64,000 nt of DNA, taken from Tubiluchus corallicola (lineage: Eukaryota > Priapulida > Priapulimorpha > Priapulimorphida > Tubiluchidae). The number at the start of each line of letters is the position of its first letter. The stretch's first letter is position 1. Shown piece after piece: positions 51,951 through 63,330 of the stretch. Location of the stretch: positions 2,127,501-2,191,500 of the forward strand of contig JAQGDQ010000003.1 in assembly GCA_030141605.1 (NCBI GenBank), written 5' to 3'. The notes beneath the pieces were generated by a model, which was not told the origin of the DNA, did not search any database, and was given only the letters and a program-made list of their open reading frames with translations. Made by a program: the position numbers and the translations under genes.

Positions 51951-53520
51951 ACAGATATAGATATAGATATAAATATAGATAATTTATTTCCCATACATGG
52001 TTGAGCGCAGTAATAGCATAAAAGAACTAATGGAAACAAAGCGAGGGCAACGTACGACCATGGGGTCCTTTACACGTTGCCCTCATTTTAAAGATTAATG
52101 AATTTGCAGTGGTTGCAAAATGACATTTTAAAATATTACATTATATATTTCAAATGTGTGCTTAATGTTTTAGTATTGCATTAATTATTGCAATGTATAT
52201 TTCGAATGAACGATTTCGTACTGTCTACTAATATAATATAATTCATAACTCCTGTTGTTTCTTTCTTAAACTTGGGTGATTTTGTGAAAGTATTTCCAGA
52301 ATATGAGGGTTAAGTATAGAAGCAACTAAGCTGAAGCACACGTGCAGAAGAAACACTCAATGTTTTTAGACAAAGTTCAAAAAAAGTATTGTAACAGTCG
52401 TTGTAAAAAGATGTAAGTGAAGGAAAGAAAACTGGCAAAAGAATGAAGCAAAATAAATTAGATGCACACTTTAAACTGGTTTTATGAGCCCACATATTTT
52501 GAAATTAAGTAAAAACGATATTTTTTGATGCGGTTTGAAGGGACCAATTAACTGATATATGACTAGGGAGGTTCTTCCACAACTCGACCCCATTATGTTG
52601 CGAACTGTTAAGGCCATGCTGGGTATTAAAGCGAGGCTGAAAGAAATGTCCTTCTTTTACGGATCTTGTGTAATAAGAATGAATATTATATATTTTTAAG
52701 AAATAGTTTTTATAAAAACTAGACAACATGTCATTGTTAAGTCTAAACACGAATTTAAATAATTCTAAATAACAGATATCTTGCAGCTTTAAAAGTTTCA
52801 GTTGAAAGTACGAGGGTATTTCATGGGCTTGATAGTTACTAAATGTAATCAGTTTAACTATTCTATTTTGTACAATAATCAATGGCTGCAAGATGTAGTG
52901 ATTAGCTTTTCCCCGTGTCAACACCAATACTGCAAGTAGGGATATACTAGGGCATAGTAAGACATTCTAAGGATGAGTGTTATTAATGTAATAACGCAAT
53001 TTGGCAAATATGCCAGCAGTTTTGTTTAACTGCGTTGTTATGGAATTAATGTGTGATCGGCACGTCATATAATTATCAATTTCAAGCCCAATGTATTTGA
53101 CACAATTTTCCTGTGCTAAATTATGATTACCTATCCTTACATCAAACTCATTTCTTTCAGCATGTGATATATTTACCAGTCAACATAAATTTAGTTTTAC
53201 TGAAGTTAACAAATAGTTTGTTTGATAGTGTTAGTTTTTGCTAATTCGTTATTGACACGGTTTTGGAGTTGATGTAAATTGCTGCCATATGGGAAAAAAC
53301 TTGTGTCATCTGCAAAGAGGCGAGTGTTTAAATTGTATGAAAGAGGTAAGTGGTTTATATAAATAAGGAACAGTTTCAGGATGCAATTCGTTTCGGTAAT
53401 ATCAGGACTTCGTAAGTCATTATTTAATTTTTCCATTACCAGTTTCTGTGTAATCCTTGTAAAGATGTGTTGTACACGCATTTGAACACATATTAGTTTC
53501 TTCACTTTCTTGTTTTATTA
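51951..53520 (-). mobile_element. 5'-truncated LINE (non-LTR retrotransposon) with 3' hairpin and hexamer tail
   Basis: Frames on the minus strand encode a decayed reverse transcriptase. 53505-53206 carries 'LIYINHLP' and the catalytic FADD box ('TRLFADDTSFF'). The following region, broken by frameshifts, has a KTKFML-like motif. 52927-52505 encodes the post-RT region ('IVQNRIVKLITFSNY', 'LKLLKLQDI', 'NGVELWKNLP'). The 3' UTR has a stem-loop at 52043-52084, and the element ends in an ATAGAT-type hexamer repeat at about 51953-51982. The endonuclease and 5' half are absent. CR1/RTE-like class is inferred. Confidence 0.8.
52043..52084 (-). repeat. Stem-loop in the LINE 3' UTR
   Basis: An 11-bp perfect stem (52043-52053 with 52074-52084; GAGGGCAACGT arms) encloses a second short stem GACC/GGTC around the loop ATGG. 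It sits about 60-90 bases from the LINE's hexamer tail, where 3' stem-loops recognised by the element's reverse transcriptase are often found. Confidence 0.6.
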
Positions 53521-53569
53521 TTTTACTAACTTAGTCAATAAATATTTACCTTATTAAGAAATACTGTGA

Positions 53570-53760
53570 AATTTCCTCAAATGGTTCAGAAACGATCGAA
53601 AGCATCCACTCATTCGTCGGCTTTTTTTACCACAAAGCCACATTTGATATCTTGTTGTTGGGTGAGAGGCTTAGTGTGGTTTGTTTCCTTAATTCGATCG
53701 ATATAATTTGGTTTGCAAGGGTGGGACGTAAAATACTGAAAACAATTGTGTGCACTAAAG
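53570..53760 (-). pseudogene. Decayed partial copy of the 3' end of the unknown 54.3-54.9 kb gene
   Basis: On the plus strand, 'tcaaatggttcag(a/g)aacga' and 'ttgatat(c/t)ttgttg' occur in the same order and spacing here and at 54273-54360, the end of the neighbouring coding region. The decayed product keeps a '..K.(G/L)..VK(K/E)A(D/E)'-like stretch, then meets stops and frame changes. It looks like a truncated duplicate of the last third of that gene. The LINE sits immediately downstream, so retroposition or tandem duplication are both possible. Confidence 0.55.
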
Positions 53761-54245
53761 CTGGTTATATTTCTTTTTATTATCAACAGTCCTGAATTAT
53801 TATTCATCCAACTTTATGTGCACATTTTTAGCTGGACGTATTCCTTTTCATTATTAACAAATACACATCCATCTATTATCTTGATGGAAAACTGCTGTTC
53901 ACGCAAAATACACGTCGCATTATGCTTTGTTCGTACGTCTGCATTCATCATCAAGTATAATTATTTACTTTTCTACTAATTAGATTGTCAGGATTACTAG
54001 CTATTATTATTGTTAATAATGTTATTCTTGTCATTATCAAAGTCACTATACGGTCATTTTTGTTAATGTTGCTATTCTTGATCTTCTGTTCTGTGTTGCG
54101 CTGCTCTGCCTTGCCCTGCCGGATAATAGCCTGTGATAAGGTCCTGAAATATCATTAGTCTTAAGTGAGTGAGTGAGCAGCTATTTAATAAATGGGTGCA
54201 ATGAGTTAATCAACCATTCTTATATACACAATGTTGCGAAAATCA

Positions 54246-54251
54246 TTTATT
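54246..54251 (-). terminator. Poly(A) signal AATAAA of the unknown acidic-protein gene
   Basis: The minus strand reads AATAAA 12 bases after the stop codon of the 215-codon frame. This close spacing supports the frame being the 3' end of a real transcript. Confidence 0.5.
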
Positions 54252-54263
54252 TTATAAAAAAGA

Positions 54264-54911
54264 TTATGAGATCCCTTCAAATGGTTCAGGAACGAACAGG
54301 TCACCCATTTGTTCTGCTTCTTTTACTGAACACAGCCATTTTGATATTTTGTTGCCAAGTTCTTCCTGTGGCTTATTCTCCTGCTCTAAAATCAACATCT
54401 GCAGTTTGAAAGCGATTTCACGGTGTTTTCGCCCGTCTTCCAGAGGAGCATAAAATGTTGGAAGCATCGTGGTGTACATTGGCCGATGAATATATTTCTT
54501 TTCATTCTGAGCCGTTACTTGTGTCAAGCCTACGTTTTGATCACGACATTGCTGTCCACGCAAATCATTACTTAGATTTCTTATATTTTCTCCATCATCG
54601 ATATCATCATCATATTCTTCTTCTGTCATATCATCCTCACTGTCAGACGACATGTTCCGACTGCTACCACCACCAAAGACTCCGCGAACTGTATTTTTGT
54701 CGTGCTCAACAGACGTACCATGACTACAGCCAGATGAATGAGTTTTAGAGCTATTCTCCCTTTTGCGAATCTCAGGTGGGGCAGATGAGTTCCGAATCTC
54801 TTGCCAAAAGGGCACAGTTAGTTTAAGCCCACAACGAACAGAAGGTCTCACCGAACCACTTACTACACTTTTTGAATCAAAGACTTCATTACCAAAGTTT
54901 GAATCTGACAT
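54264..54911 (-). CDS. Uncharacterised acidic protein, 215 aa, apparently single-exon
   Basis: This ATG-initiated frame of 215 codons encodes a hydrophilic protein that I do not recognise. The N-terminal third is Ser-rich (MSDSNFGNEVFDSKSVVSGS) with a VPFWQEIRNSS segment. Residues about 88-110 form a strongly acidic patch (SSDSEDDMTEEEYDDDIDDG). The C-terminal part looks structured and helical (FYAPLEDGRKHREIAFKLQM, then KISKWLCSVKEAEQ) and ends in DLFVPEPFEGIS. There is no signal peptide or membrane segment. A poly(A) signal follows within 20 bases, and a decayed copy of the C-terminal part lies downstream. It may be an intronless gene, the last exon of a longer one, or a retrogene. A nuclear or scaffold role would be a guess. 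Confidence 0.7.
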   Translation of the reverse strand: MSDSNFGNEVFDSKSVVSGSVRPSVRCGLKLTVPFWQEIRNSSAPPEIRKRENSSKTHSSGCSHGTSVEHDKNTVRGVFGGGSSRNMSSDSEDDMTEEEYDDDIDDGENIRNLSNDLRGQQCRDQNVGLTQVTAQNEKKYIHRPMYTTMLPTFYAPLEDGRKHREIAFKLQMLILEQENKPQEELGNKISKWLCSVKEAEQMGDLFVPEPFEGIS

Positions 54912-56750
54912 TACATTGCAAATTTAATTTAAGTTTGGAGAATCATAACTCTATGAAAAACCAACATACCAAACTGTATATTACACAGTACATTTGTCCT
55001 CTAATGAATTTAATTCTAGCTGTGTTATGCTGCTTATTTTCTAAAAAACCGTATAGACTCCACGGAGATGCAATAACTGGCGTGTTGGCAAGCTACGATA
55101 TCTGTGATCGGCTACATCTGCATGATACCTATACGAACAGGAAAATAATGAATTATTAAAAGTATAATCTGTACATGTACAAATTATTCAAACAAATACG
55201 TAGCCAATAATTAAACACGAATGCGACATAACTCGTAATTATTAATGTGCAGATTATAGCATACGTCAAGGAAATAGAGGACAGGGCCTAATACTAATAC
55301 GTTTCTATTCGTCTATATTTTGTGATCAGCCTGCAGAAAATTTTGCCTAGTTCGTCTAGTTACTAGTATGAATGAGCATTTATTTATTAGTGTACGGCTT
55401 TCGACTAGTCATAATCCCAGTTGATTATCTGAAAATGTCAAATACCTATAAATAATCATATACCAGCATACGTGCGTCAGCGTCACGTATTTGTACCTAG
55501 GAACATCGTTAATTTGGTTCATTAAGCGCGACGTTAATCAACTATCTTACAGCAGCTGCTGCATTATAAGATCATTAATAACATCCATAGGGGCGCGGTC
55601 ATTAGCGTAAGATAGAAAGCGGAGTGAAGCCATTTAAGTCGCAAATTCGCGGTTGCGAATGGAACTAATATAAACTGCTTTTAGAGTTTTTGATTCAGTG
55701 TTAGGGCCTGTTCTAATACAGTGAAACATTGTTTAGGTAGTTGTATAAAAATTCAACTTTGGGATACAGCACTGTGCACAGATCGCATTTGGCGCAGAAC
55801 CCCGCGCCCCTCTTTTAGTCGCACAAACTCTTGCTTGCTGACACTGGTTACCATACACTACATAAGTATAAATACGCAGGAAAATATAAAAAATTAGTGT
55901 TATAATTATTATCACTATAAAAATGCCTAGCAAATCATCTCAAAAAGGATTTAATAATCTCATTTAAGGATATGCGCGTGATATCAAGGTCTTATGTGAA
56001 AGATTAAACGTTGTTATCCAACGACTAAAATGCTGGTCTTCAATGGAAAAAGTCTACTGCCACACACATACTTGCTGTAGAAGTAAAATCACAGATCTTT
56101 TTACTTATATTAAAATTAATTTCCAGTTGCATAAAAATAATTTTATCCAAAGGTTGTAAAATAAAAATGTTTAAACTAAAAACAATTCATTATGCAACCA
56201 GAATCCTTCGCCAAAGTCTTGCTTAATGGTAAAGCAAATTTGAATTTAGCTAACGAGAAAAATGCTTCAGTTGCATTAAATTTTATTAATTATTATTATT
56301 ATTATTGTTGTTGTTGTTGTTGGCAGTCCCTTTCTGTGCAAGTATAGTGCACAAGTCTGGAAGCCTGAAGTCTGTACATTATATTGCAACAAAATAGAAC
56401 GTCAAATTCTCAAATTAGAAAAGGGAGAACGCTAACTATCTTGGAACTTTAATTGGAAGAGACAGCATGGCTTTTATTAATTTTGATAACTATGATTCTG
56501 TTTTTCGCGAGGTCCTCCGCGTGTTAGAACAATCGGCAACATTAAAAAATACTTTCTGTCTACCTTTTTGTCTTAGTAAAAACAATCTAATCATGTATAA
56601 ACACACTTTCGCAGTGTATTTCTTATGTTTATGTTTACTCTACACGCGCTCACACTGCTGTTTGTGAGTAAACTTCTGAGACACTACAGCCGGGCCTGCT
56701 AGAACACCTGACTGGCCACTGCGAGGTGGACCCATGCTGGTTGACCTCTT
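54912..56750. other. Intergenic region, no gene recognised
   Basis: This includes the presumed promoter of the gene ending at 54264. An (ATT)n/(GTT)n microsatellite occupies 56285-56323. Short frames around 55.7-55.9 kb and 56.5-56.7 kb show no family signature. Confidence 0.45.
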
Positions 56751-57040
56751 GTTACAACTGATAATGTAATAAACACCAGATATTGAAATAACAAAAAAAT
56801 TAACGCATAATGTAAAACCCCAAAAAGGCACATAATGCAATAACGAGAAGTTTAACGCATATTGCAATATCACAGCAACGCGTAATGTAATGACCGATAA
56901 AGTAATAACTAGCAGAATTAATGTTACTTGGTGCAGATTTCTTACATATAGTAAAATAATTTTTATTTTTAGTAACATTAAGATGGTGAGTATTATTAAG
57001 CCATTAATTGTATGTCGTTTTGCCAGGGTACAATTCACCA

Positions 57041-57266
57041 CTGCATCATTTCGCCAGTCTATCTTTTTGCCATTTTATTATTTCGCCAGTTTATCTTTTC
57101 GTCAGTCCATAATTTCGCCAGCTTATCTCTTCGCCAATGTATCATTATGCCAGTCTATCATTTCGTCAGTTGATAACAGAAACAGGGCAAAAAGTTTTTA
57201 TATAGTAATACACCTTGCCAGTGCATCATTTCGCCAGTCTATCTTTTCGCCAGTGCATCATTTCCT
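57041..57266. repeat. Minisatellite of ATCATTTCGCCAGTCT-like units
   Basis: Units of about 16-20 bases resembling 'atcatttcgccagtct' or 'atcttttcgccagt' repeat about eight times at 57041-57171 and again at 57215-57266, separated by about 45 bases of other sequence. It lies inside the inverted-repeat element. The long frame through it (56890-57282) is an artefact of the repeat. Confidence 0.8.
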
Positions 57267-58694
57267 CCATCGGGTCGAGTAGGTTTACAGTATAACATTA
57301 AAGAGGTCAAAAAAGCTTCTTTCAGATCTAACTATTTTGTACTTCAACTGATTTTGAAGAAATTCGGGCAAGTGGTAGATGGGTTACTGTGCACTCGGAC
57401 ACCAGAAATCGCTTGAATTTAATTGACGTAGATATGGCGATTTCAAAAGGTTCTGAAAAAGTGTTAATCCCTAGTTTTTCGAGGACTAACCATTTTCTGT
57501 GGGTGGGGGTAGTGATAAGACGGCGGAACGCCATTTATTTTCACATGGCGATGGTTCGCCGTATGAGAATAAATTGTGATGGTACGATCCATTATGAAAC
57601 TATTGAATATCCCCAGAATGTATACATTCCGAATCTGCTGCTATTTTCATTATACGATGCTTAACTTTCGAGATACGGATTTTTTTAGAATAACTCAAAA
57701 ACTAGATAGGACTACTTAACCAAAGTTGGTGTCTTGTAGCCAAAGTGAAACTGAAAATCATCAAAATATGTCCATTTTTGAGAAACCACTATCCTACAAG
57801 AAACACTACCTATCGAAACAAAATGTACTATATATTGGCATCCACAGTCAGGCTTGGTTTGTCGAACCCCGAACCACTGCCCTTTTACAGGGCATCAAAA
57901 CATGTCCGGTTAGCTACAAACATGCGTATTTCCCTATAAATATACATATATACCAGGTATCGACATGACCAAACTTAGATAGCATATCTCTTGAACAAAG
58001 TCATTTGGAATCACGTAACTAACACTCGATAGTGACATAGTCTTGCGCTACTACCTCAAGGTCCTACATTTTGTGTACTTGAGCCAACATTTTACCTATA
58101 AGTTGAAGTGCAACTTACCAAGATGGCTCCAAGTGGTAATAATCCGATTAATTCTCTGTCCAACGATGTGCCACACAGCCGCCACCGCCAAAAAGCTGCC
58201 ACGGTACAACTGTTTTTCTAGACACATATCGGTACCATGCTTAAAACTTATGACAAAAAAATCAGCATTTTCAAATTTTGGAAGCCCTGCTCTTAAGAAC
58301 CCTTTGAATCACGTGACTAATGAACTCATAATGAGCCGTCCCCGCCTTATCAAGTCTATATGAGCCACCGCTAGGCCTACGAAAGCCAAAATTTAATGAT
58401 ATCGTTATCTATCTTTTAAACTTTACCGTATTCCTACGCCTTTTGGTTCCCTTTTATTAACATAATATACAAGATGGCGGGGAGCTGACTTCTGAAGGTT
58501 GTAACCCACTGTGACCTGTTCGTTATGTAGGTGTACTGCACTGGACATTTGCTATCTTCATTCAAGTTTTGGTGGAGGAAGATTTAAAAGTCATAACCAG
58601 TTATTGCATAACCAGTTAGAATTTTTATTACATTATGCATTTTTGTGGTATTACAATATGCGTTAGGCTTCTTGTTATTACATTATGCGTTTTT

Positions 58695-58945
58695 GGAGTC
58701 TTACAATATGGACACCTGAAAAGAAGAGCCGGTGAAGATCATGTGGGAAGGGAGGTCATGGAAATGGAAGTGCTGGGAAATAGAAGAAGAGGACGACCCA
58801 AGCTGAGATGGTTTGAATGTATTAATGGAGACCTTAGAGAGAAGAACATAAATGAAGAGATGGCCATCAACAGGAATGCGTGGAGAAGACTTATTCACAA
58901 CGGCGACCCCGTATAGGGAAAAGCTGGGAAGAAGAAGAAGAAGGA
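58695..58945 (+). mobile_element. LINE tail inserted in the inverted-repeat element
   Basis: The frame ending at 58916 encodes 'YGHLKRRAGEDHVGREVMEM' followed by 'RRRGRPKLRW' and 'NRNAWRR'. This is the characteristic C-terminal end of RTE/Jockey-like reverse transcriptases ('WyGHv.Rr...RR.GRP..RW...'). A (GAA)n run at 58928-58943 follows as a probable 3' tail. Only the last 70 or so codons are present. Confidence 0.75.
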
Positions 58946-59048
58946 GTTTTACAATATGCGTTAATTTTTTATTACATTATCGGTTAGTTATTACATTAAT
59001 TTTTCCGTTATTGCAATATCGGACGTTTGTTACATTATCAGCTGTAAC

Positions 59049-60923
59049 ACCAATGATACCTCTCCTCCGTAATACGGCATGAATAGTGTCAGTATAGAAA
59101 TTGAATGCTATAACTTTCAAGTTTTATGCAAATAGCCATGCAAATGCTCAGAATTTTTACGAGCTTTTTTATATGCACGTTAAATTAATTGCGAATTTCC
59201 GGTCTTTATGTACATTGGAACCAAATGCCATGGAAACGGTAAATTGTGTTCTAAAATATGACATGGTTCAAGCAGCTGTCCATTTTACAAATTGGCTACT
59301 ATTTATGAATGTAGACAAGCAAGCAACCAAATGCTTAAGCTTAGTTGTTATAAACTTTTCTTTGCTTCTTCTTCAATACTTTTCATTTGGATCCACTCAT
59401 CTTAGTAGTTTGCCCCACAGCCTAATTCGCTCATGAGTCCCGATGCAGCCATTATGCTTTAATTATGATTATGTGGATTGTGGACCTGCGGTAAGCACAT
59501 CAATAAAGTTAATGTCTCAAGAATATTTGGGTATTTTGACAGTGCTGAGTTTCTGCGACGTAAACAGATCAATGTCCTATGTTACGTAAGACGTAGATTT
59601 CTAGATAACATAAGACTTGTTGAATGCTAATCTTCTCTATGCTGTACATGATACATCACAGCAAGCGAGGTGTGATCAATACCCAAAGCTCTCCAAAGCA
59701 AAACCTCTGCAGCCCGTGTTAATTATTGTTGAGAGCATTCTGTCGTTGACATACTATTTCTGGTTGTCTGTAGCGCATATAAGCACACTGAGGTTACATA
59801 ATTTGATAGTTACAAACTTATAGTAATTGTTGTATTTTTTGGAGGAAGGAAATTAATCAATTAAAAATGAATGAATAAATAATATTATAGCTTTCTGTTT
59901 TGTAAGTAGGCCTATTCATGATACATACACAAAATTTACCTTATTTAAAAGTTGTCATAATATTTCTAGCGAGCAAAAAGCAATTGAAACAATGATAGTA
60001 TTAAAAATTATTATTATCATTATTATTATCATCATCGTCATCATCATCATCATCATCATCATTATCATCATTATATTATTACTATTAGTATTATCATCCT
60101 ATAATTAATTTCAGTGTATCTGGATTTATTTATTTGTTTATCTATTATTATTAAAACTGTTACTGACGTTAATGTTAGCATTTTAGGTTAATAATAAGTT
60201 TTTTTTGAAAATGTTAACAGTGCCATTATAATTATTACATCAACGTCAATTCTTACACACCGCATCCCGCTTTGAATCATTTAAAAAATTTTGTAGTCCT
60301 TGTGCTTTGTATAAGCAGAGAATTTCAACACTGTCGCTAGAGTAATGCTCTAAGTCTTGAATTTAATCTGAGTCAATTTTTCTAGGTTTCTTAGTGTTTC
60401 TATATTTACACGTACAAAGTCACTATGGTTTATAATTTATGTTTACAAGCGTTTTAGATCGCTACAGCTTGTGTTGTGCTGTAACTAAAATCAAAGAAAT
60501 CCAATGAAGAAGTGGACCATCAAAACCTATATTTATCGCAACCCGTGACATGCCATGTCGCATCCTTGGCTGAGGCCGCGCGAGCATCTCAGGTTGGTTT
60601 ATAAACATATGAGCCCCAGTTAAGGCCTCTGGATGAGATAAATCACGTGTTCAAGTTTTGTGAAATCACCATGTTGTAGCTGTTGCTGGACACACAGCAC
60701 ATATATACACTAACTATTACAATAGCGCTTACGTGCCTCATCTATACAGGTTACCTGAACTTTTCTGCATGCAATATGACTACTAACATTCATTTTTGAT
60801 TAATTTACATTTCATGCGCACATGCCAGTCGAATTTAGCAGTAGAGTTTCATGCCGTACGTGCCCTGTATCATAAAAACAGTTATGAAATTAATACATAA
60901 TTGTTATTAAAAAAGCAGCTTAC
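59049..60923. other. Intergenic region, no gene recognised
   Basis: Nothing here resembles a conserved coding exon. The largest frame (59101-59436) is hydrophobic and Leu/Phe-rich without family resemblance. A complex ATT/ATC microsatellite is listed separately. Confidence 0.4.
60007..60100. repeat. (ATT)n/(ATC)n compound microsatellite
   Basis: About 95 bases of interleaved ATT, ATC and one CGTC trinucleotide units. Confidence 0.95.
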
Positions 60924-61190
60924 CTTTTTGAGGCGAAGCGGATGATCATTAACTGCTTCGAATCTAGTAGAACTATATACTGCAAATGCACTGACGTGCA
61001 TGGCTAAGTGGTTTCGAAGATTCTTCCGTTTAGCGAACGCGCATGCCAAACATGACATGCATGGAGAATGTCCTTTTGTAAAAGGCGTCTTCTTAGTATT
61101 AACTGCCATACTGGTCAATGGTACAGTTGTAGCTGTAGCTGCTACTGCCGCTGCTGATGGCGAAAATAACAATATACCAAAACGATTTAG
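60924..61190 (-). CDS. Possible internal exon with a single C2H2-like zinc finger
   Basis: An 89-codon minus-strand frame lies between a good acceptor (TTAACAG ending at 61191) and donor (AAG|GTAAGC at 60923). It begins with an Ala/Thr/Val-rich run (SAAAVAATATTV). It then has CMSCLAC followed by FAKRKNLRNHLAMH, which matches the F-x5-L-x2-H-x3-H half of a C2H2 finger with adjacent Cys pairs at slightly unusual spacing. I found no partner exons in the window. If real it would belong to a zinc-finger DNA-binding protein; it may also be chance or a gene relic. Confidence 0.35.
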
Positions 61191-63003
61191 CTGTTAATTA
61201 TATTGATTGTCTTCATTGTGTATTTGACCGTATATATGGTATGCATAGCAATAATAAGCGATGTGCGAAAAAAAAGTTGCATAATTAACACACTAGACAA
61301 GCCCAATTCGCAGCATGAGGGAGAAGGCTAATTATAGTGAAACAGATTCCGTCACGAGGTTTCGAAATGTAGTGTTACCAATAATAATATGCGTGAATGT
61401 ATATTTAAGTAATGATGTCAGTACAAGAAATCACCGTGTTAAAAAATTGCAGAACAATTACTAGCACAACATAATAAAAATTAAAGGACGCCCCAAGTGA
61501 TAAATAATTTAGCATACGTCTGCGCATCTCACCCAATCTGAACCACACCCTACACAGTATTAGTTTCTGTGCATGATTGTTTGCACAGCAGCCTATACAG
61601 CTTTCTGTGAATGCTTGTGAATTTTGTTTTCGTTAACATACTAGTTTATACACTCATTTTATATACACTTTATTTCACTTTTGTTCATTCATCGACCTGC
61701 TAATATGCGACGATCCATTATAATTCTTTGCTTCTTCCTGCACAAACTGATAGTTAGAAACGGCAGCCATAAAGTAGTTTTCAATATAAAGTTCGTTGTG
61801 ATTATATTGGTTTTATTTGAAAAATAAACTTAATACGAAATATGACTGCATCACTCATTTTAATTACCTGGATCACTTAACTGTGTGTGTATGGCTTCAG
61901 ATACACACCTAGCTATGTGACCAACCAGAAAACAGTGACCTGAGTCACCTGACTTGAGTGACCCGAGAGCCCATTTCCAGCTCCTGTGCTGTATGACATA
62001 TATTGTTAGCAAGTTGACTAAAAATTAGAAATAATTCTGTCATCTTTATAATACGTTTTATTAATCTGTTGTTCGGTAATAAAGTCCTCAAACAATTTGA
62101 AATAGGTGATATAGAGCTGTAAAAAGCAATTAAATGGTTTTTACAACAAAAGATTTTTGCGAGAAAAAGGTTTCTTGCAGTAGTGAACATCACTCTCTTT
62201 GTTGCAAAATTTTTTTAGAAACCTTTTGTTACCGTCAAAGGAGTTAATCCCTGATTTAATACTAACAAACCCTTTGATCATCAGTTTTTGTAGGGAGCTA
62301 AAGACCATTAATTATGGCAGTCTTTTACGTTATCATATGCATGCTATAAACGTAAATCGGGCTTATCAATTTGTCAGTTAAGACAGGCACAATTTAATAT
62401 TGTAACATTTCTTTGTTAATAAAGCTCGACTGGGATGTCAAATTGATGTATCTTCTAGTGCGACGGTAATTTTGCTGTATAGATTAAAAAAATAATTTAT
62501 CTGTTCAATGGTTAATATGTGAGATTCTGTTAACACTGCATAAAAACTTCCGAAAAAGTCGCACAAATTCTGATTCTAATTTCAGACGATAGTTCTCTGC
62601 TTGTGTAATAATGTGTGGAGCTTTCTGGTTGGCTAACTTGTATGACGTGTGCAATGGTCGAAAAGGTACGCGTGTTATGTATGAACGCGGGTGATGCGGC
62701 TCAGTCAGCTCATTCGCAAATCGCTTCATTGCTTAGTTATCGTCGATTCGTGCTCATGCTCAGTTGCTGTAGGTTTACGCCCTTCGAACGTTGCTTTTCT
62801 TACCTTATTTCGGAAAATCAATGTTTTCCCGAATTTTCTGCATTGTGTTGCAATGATCGCGGGCGAAAAATTAATAGTGTGTATATTAATAGACACCACA
62901 GAAGGCGGCAAGGAAAAGTATTCAAATAATTTACTAGTTCAGCAGTACATGCTGTAGAGTGTAGAGTTTGTAGACAGTAAGTGGCTTTTGCGATATTGCA
63001 AAG
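61191..63003. other. Upstream region of the SLC22-like gene
   Basis: No further coding exons are recognised. The 5' leader and promoter of the transporter gene presumably occupy the last few hundred bases. The start codon is embedded in AAGATGGCTG, a YY1-like sequence often found at start codons. Confidence 0.35.
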
Positions 63004-63330
63004 ATGGCTGAAAAGCACGGATTTGACAAATCTGGAAAAGGTGGCATAAACTATGTATACGAAACCAAAGAATTTGACGAAGTCCTTACGAGTATTAGCG
63101 ATGGATTTGGACGGTGGCAGACGTTGAAACTCGCCATTATTTTCCTTATTGGAATTCCGGTTGGATTCCAAAATTTGGCCTTTTCGTTTTTAGCCGCTAC
63201 TCCTGAATATTGGTGTAAGATACCAGAAATATCGGACACTTTGCCGAATGAGTTACAAAGACATTATGGTATACCACCTTCAAAAACAAAAGCAGGGCAA
63301 TATTCTCAGTGTTTAATGTACTCAAGAGCA
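63004..63330 (+). CDS. SLC22-family organic cation/anion transporter, first coding exon (partial gene)
   Basis: The first 109 residues of a major-facilitator transporter of the SLC22 (OCT/OAT) type, which moves organic cations, anions or carnitine across the plasma membrane. A charged N-terminus contains FDEVLTSISDGFGRWQ, matching the family 'FDE.L...G.FGR.Q' motif. It is followed by the first membrane segment (about residues 42-70, LAIIFLIGIPVGFQN...) and the start of the large extracellular loop with PEYWC, equivalent to the conserved 'P.HWC'. The exon ends at a good donor (GCA|GTAAGT at 63331). The rest lies beyond the window; no second exon is visible in 63331-64000. Substrate cannot be inferred. 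Confidence 0.85.

Larger units (their letters stand above)
56751..59048. mobile_element. About 2.3-kb element with imperfect terminal inverted repeats
   Basis: The left end starts GTTACAACTGATAATGTAA (56751 on). The right end, inverted from 59048, starts GTTACAGCTGATAATGTAA, then continues with similar subterminal words (aataaac/acaaac, then 'attgcaatat', 'taacgcataatgtaa'). These 'cgcataatg(t/c)aata' words repeat several times inside both ends (56780-56900 and 58620-59040). No transposase is recognised. The interior holds a minisatellite, a moderately open frame at 57389-57664 and a LINE tail. It looks like a non-autonomous DNA transposon or foldback-like element that acquired other repeats. 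Confidence 0.65.

Noticed and set aside
52310-52495. Short minus-strand frame after the LINE RT tail
   Set aside because: It lies in the LINE 3' UTR and has no conserved motif.
54455-54748. 97-codon His/Tyr-rich plus-strand frame
   Set aside because: It is the complement of the acidic Asp/Glu patch of the minus-strand gene.
56640-57282. Overlapping frames of about 130 codons on both strands (56640-57041 and 56890-57282)
   Set aside because: They run through the inverted-repeat end and the minisatellite; the repetitive peptide (FRQSI...) only reflects the DNA repeat.
59101-59436. 111-codon plus-strand frame with hydrophobic C-terminal half
   Set aside because: No family resemblance, no supporting splice sites or poly(A) signal seen; composition fits chance.
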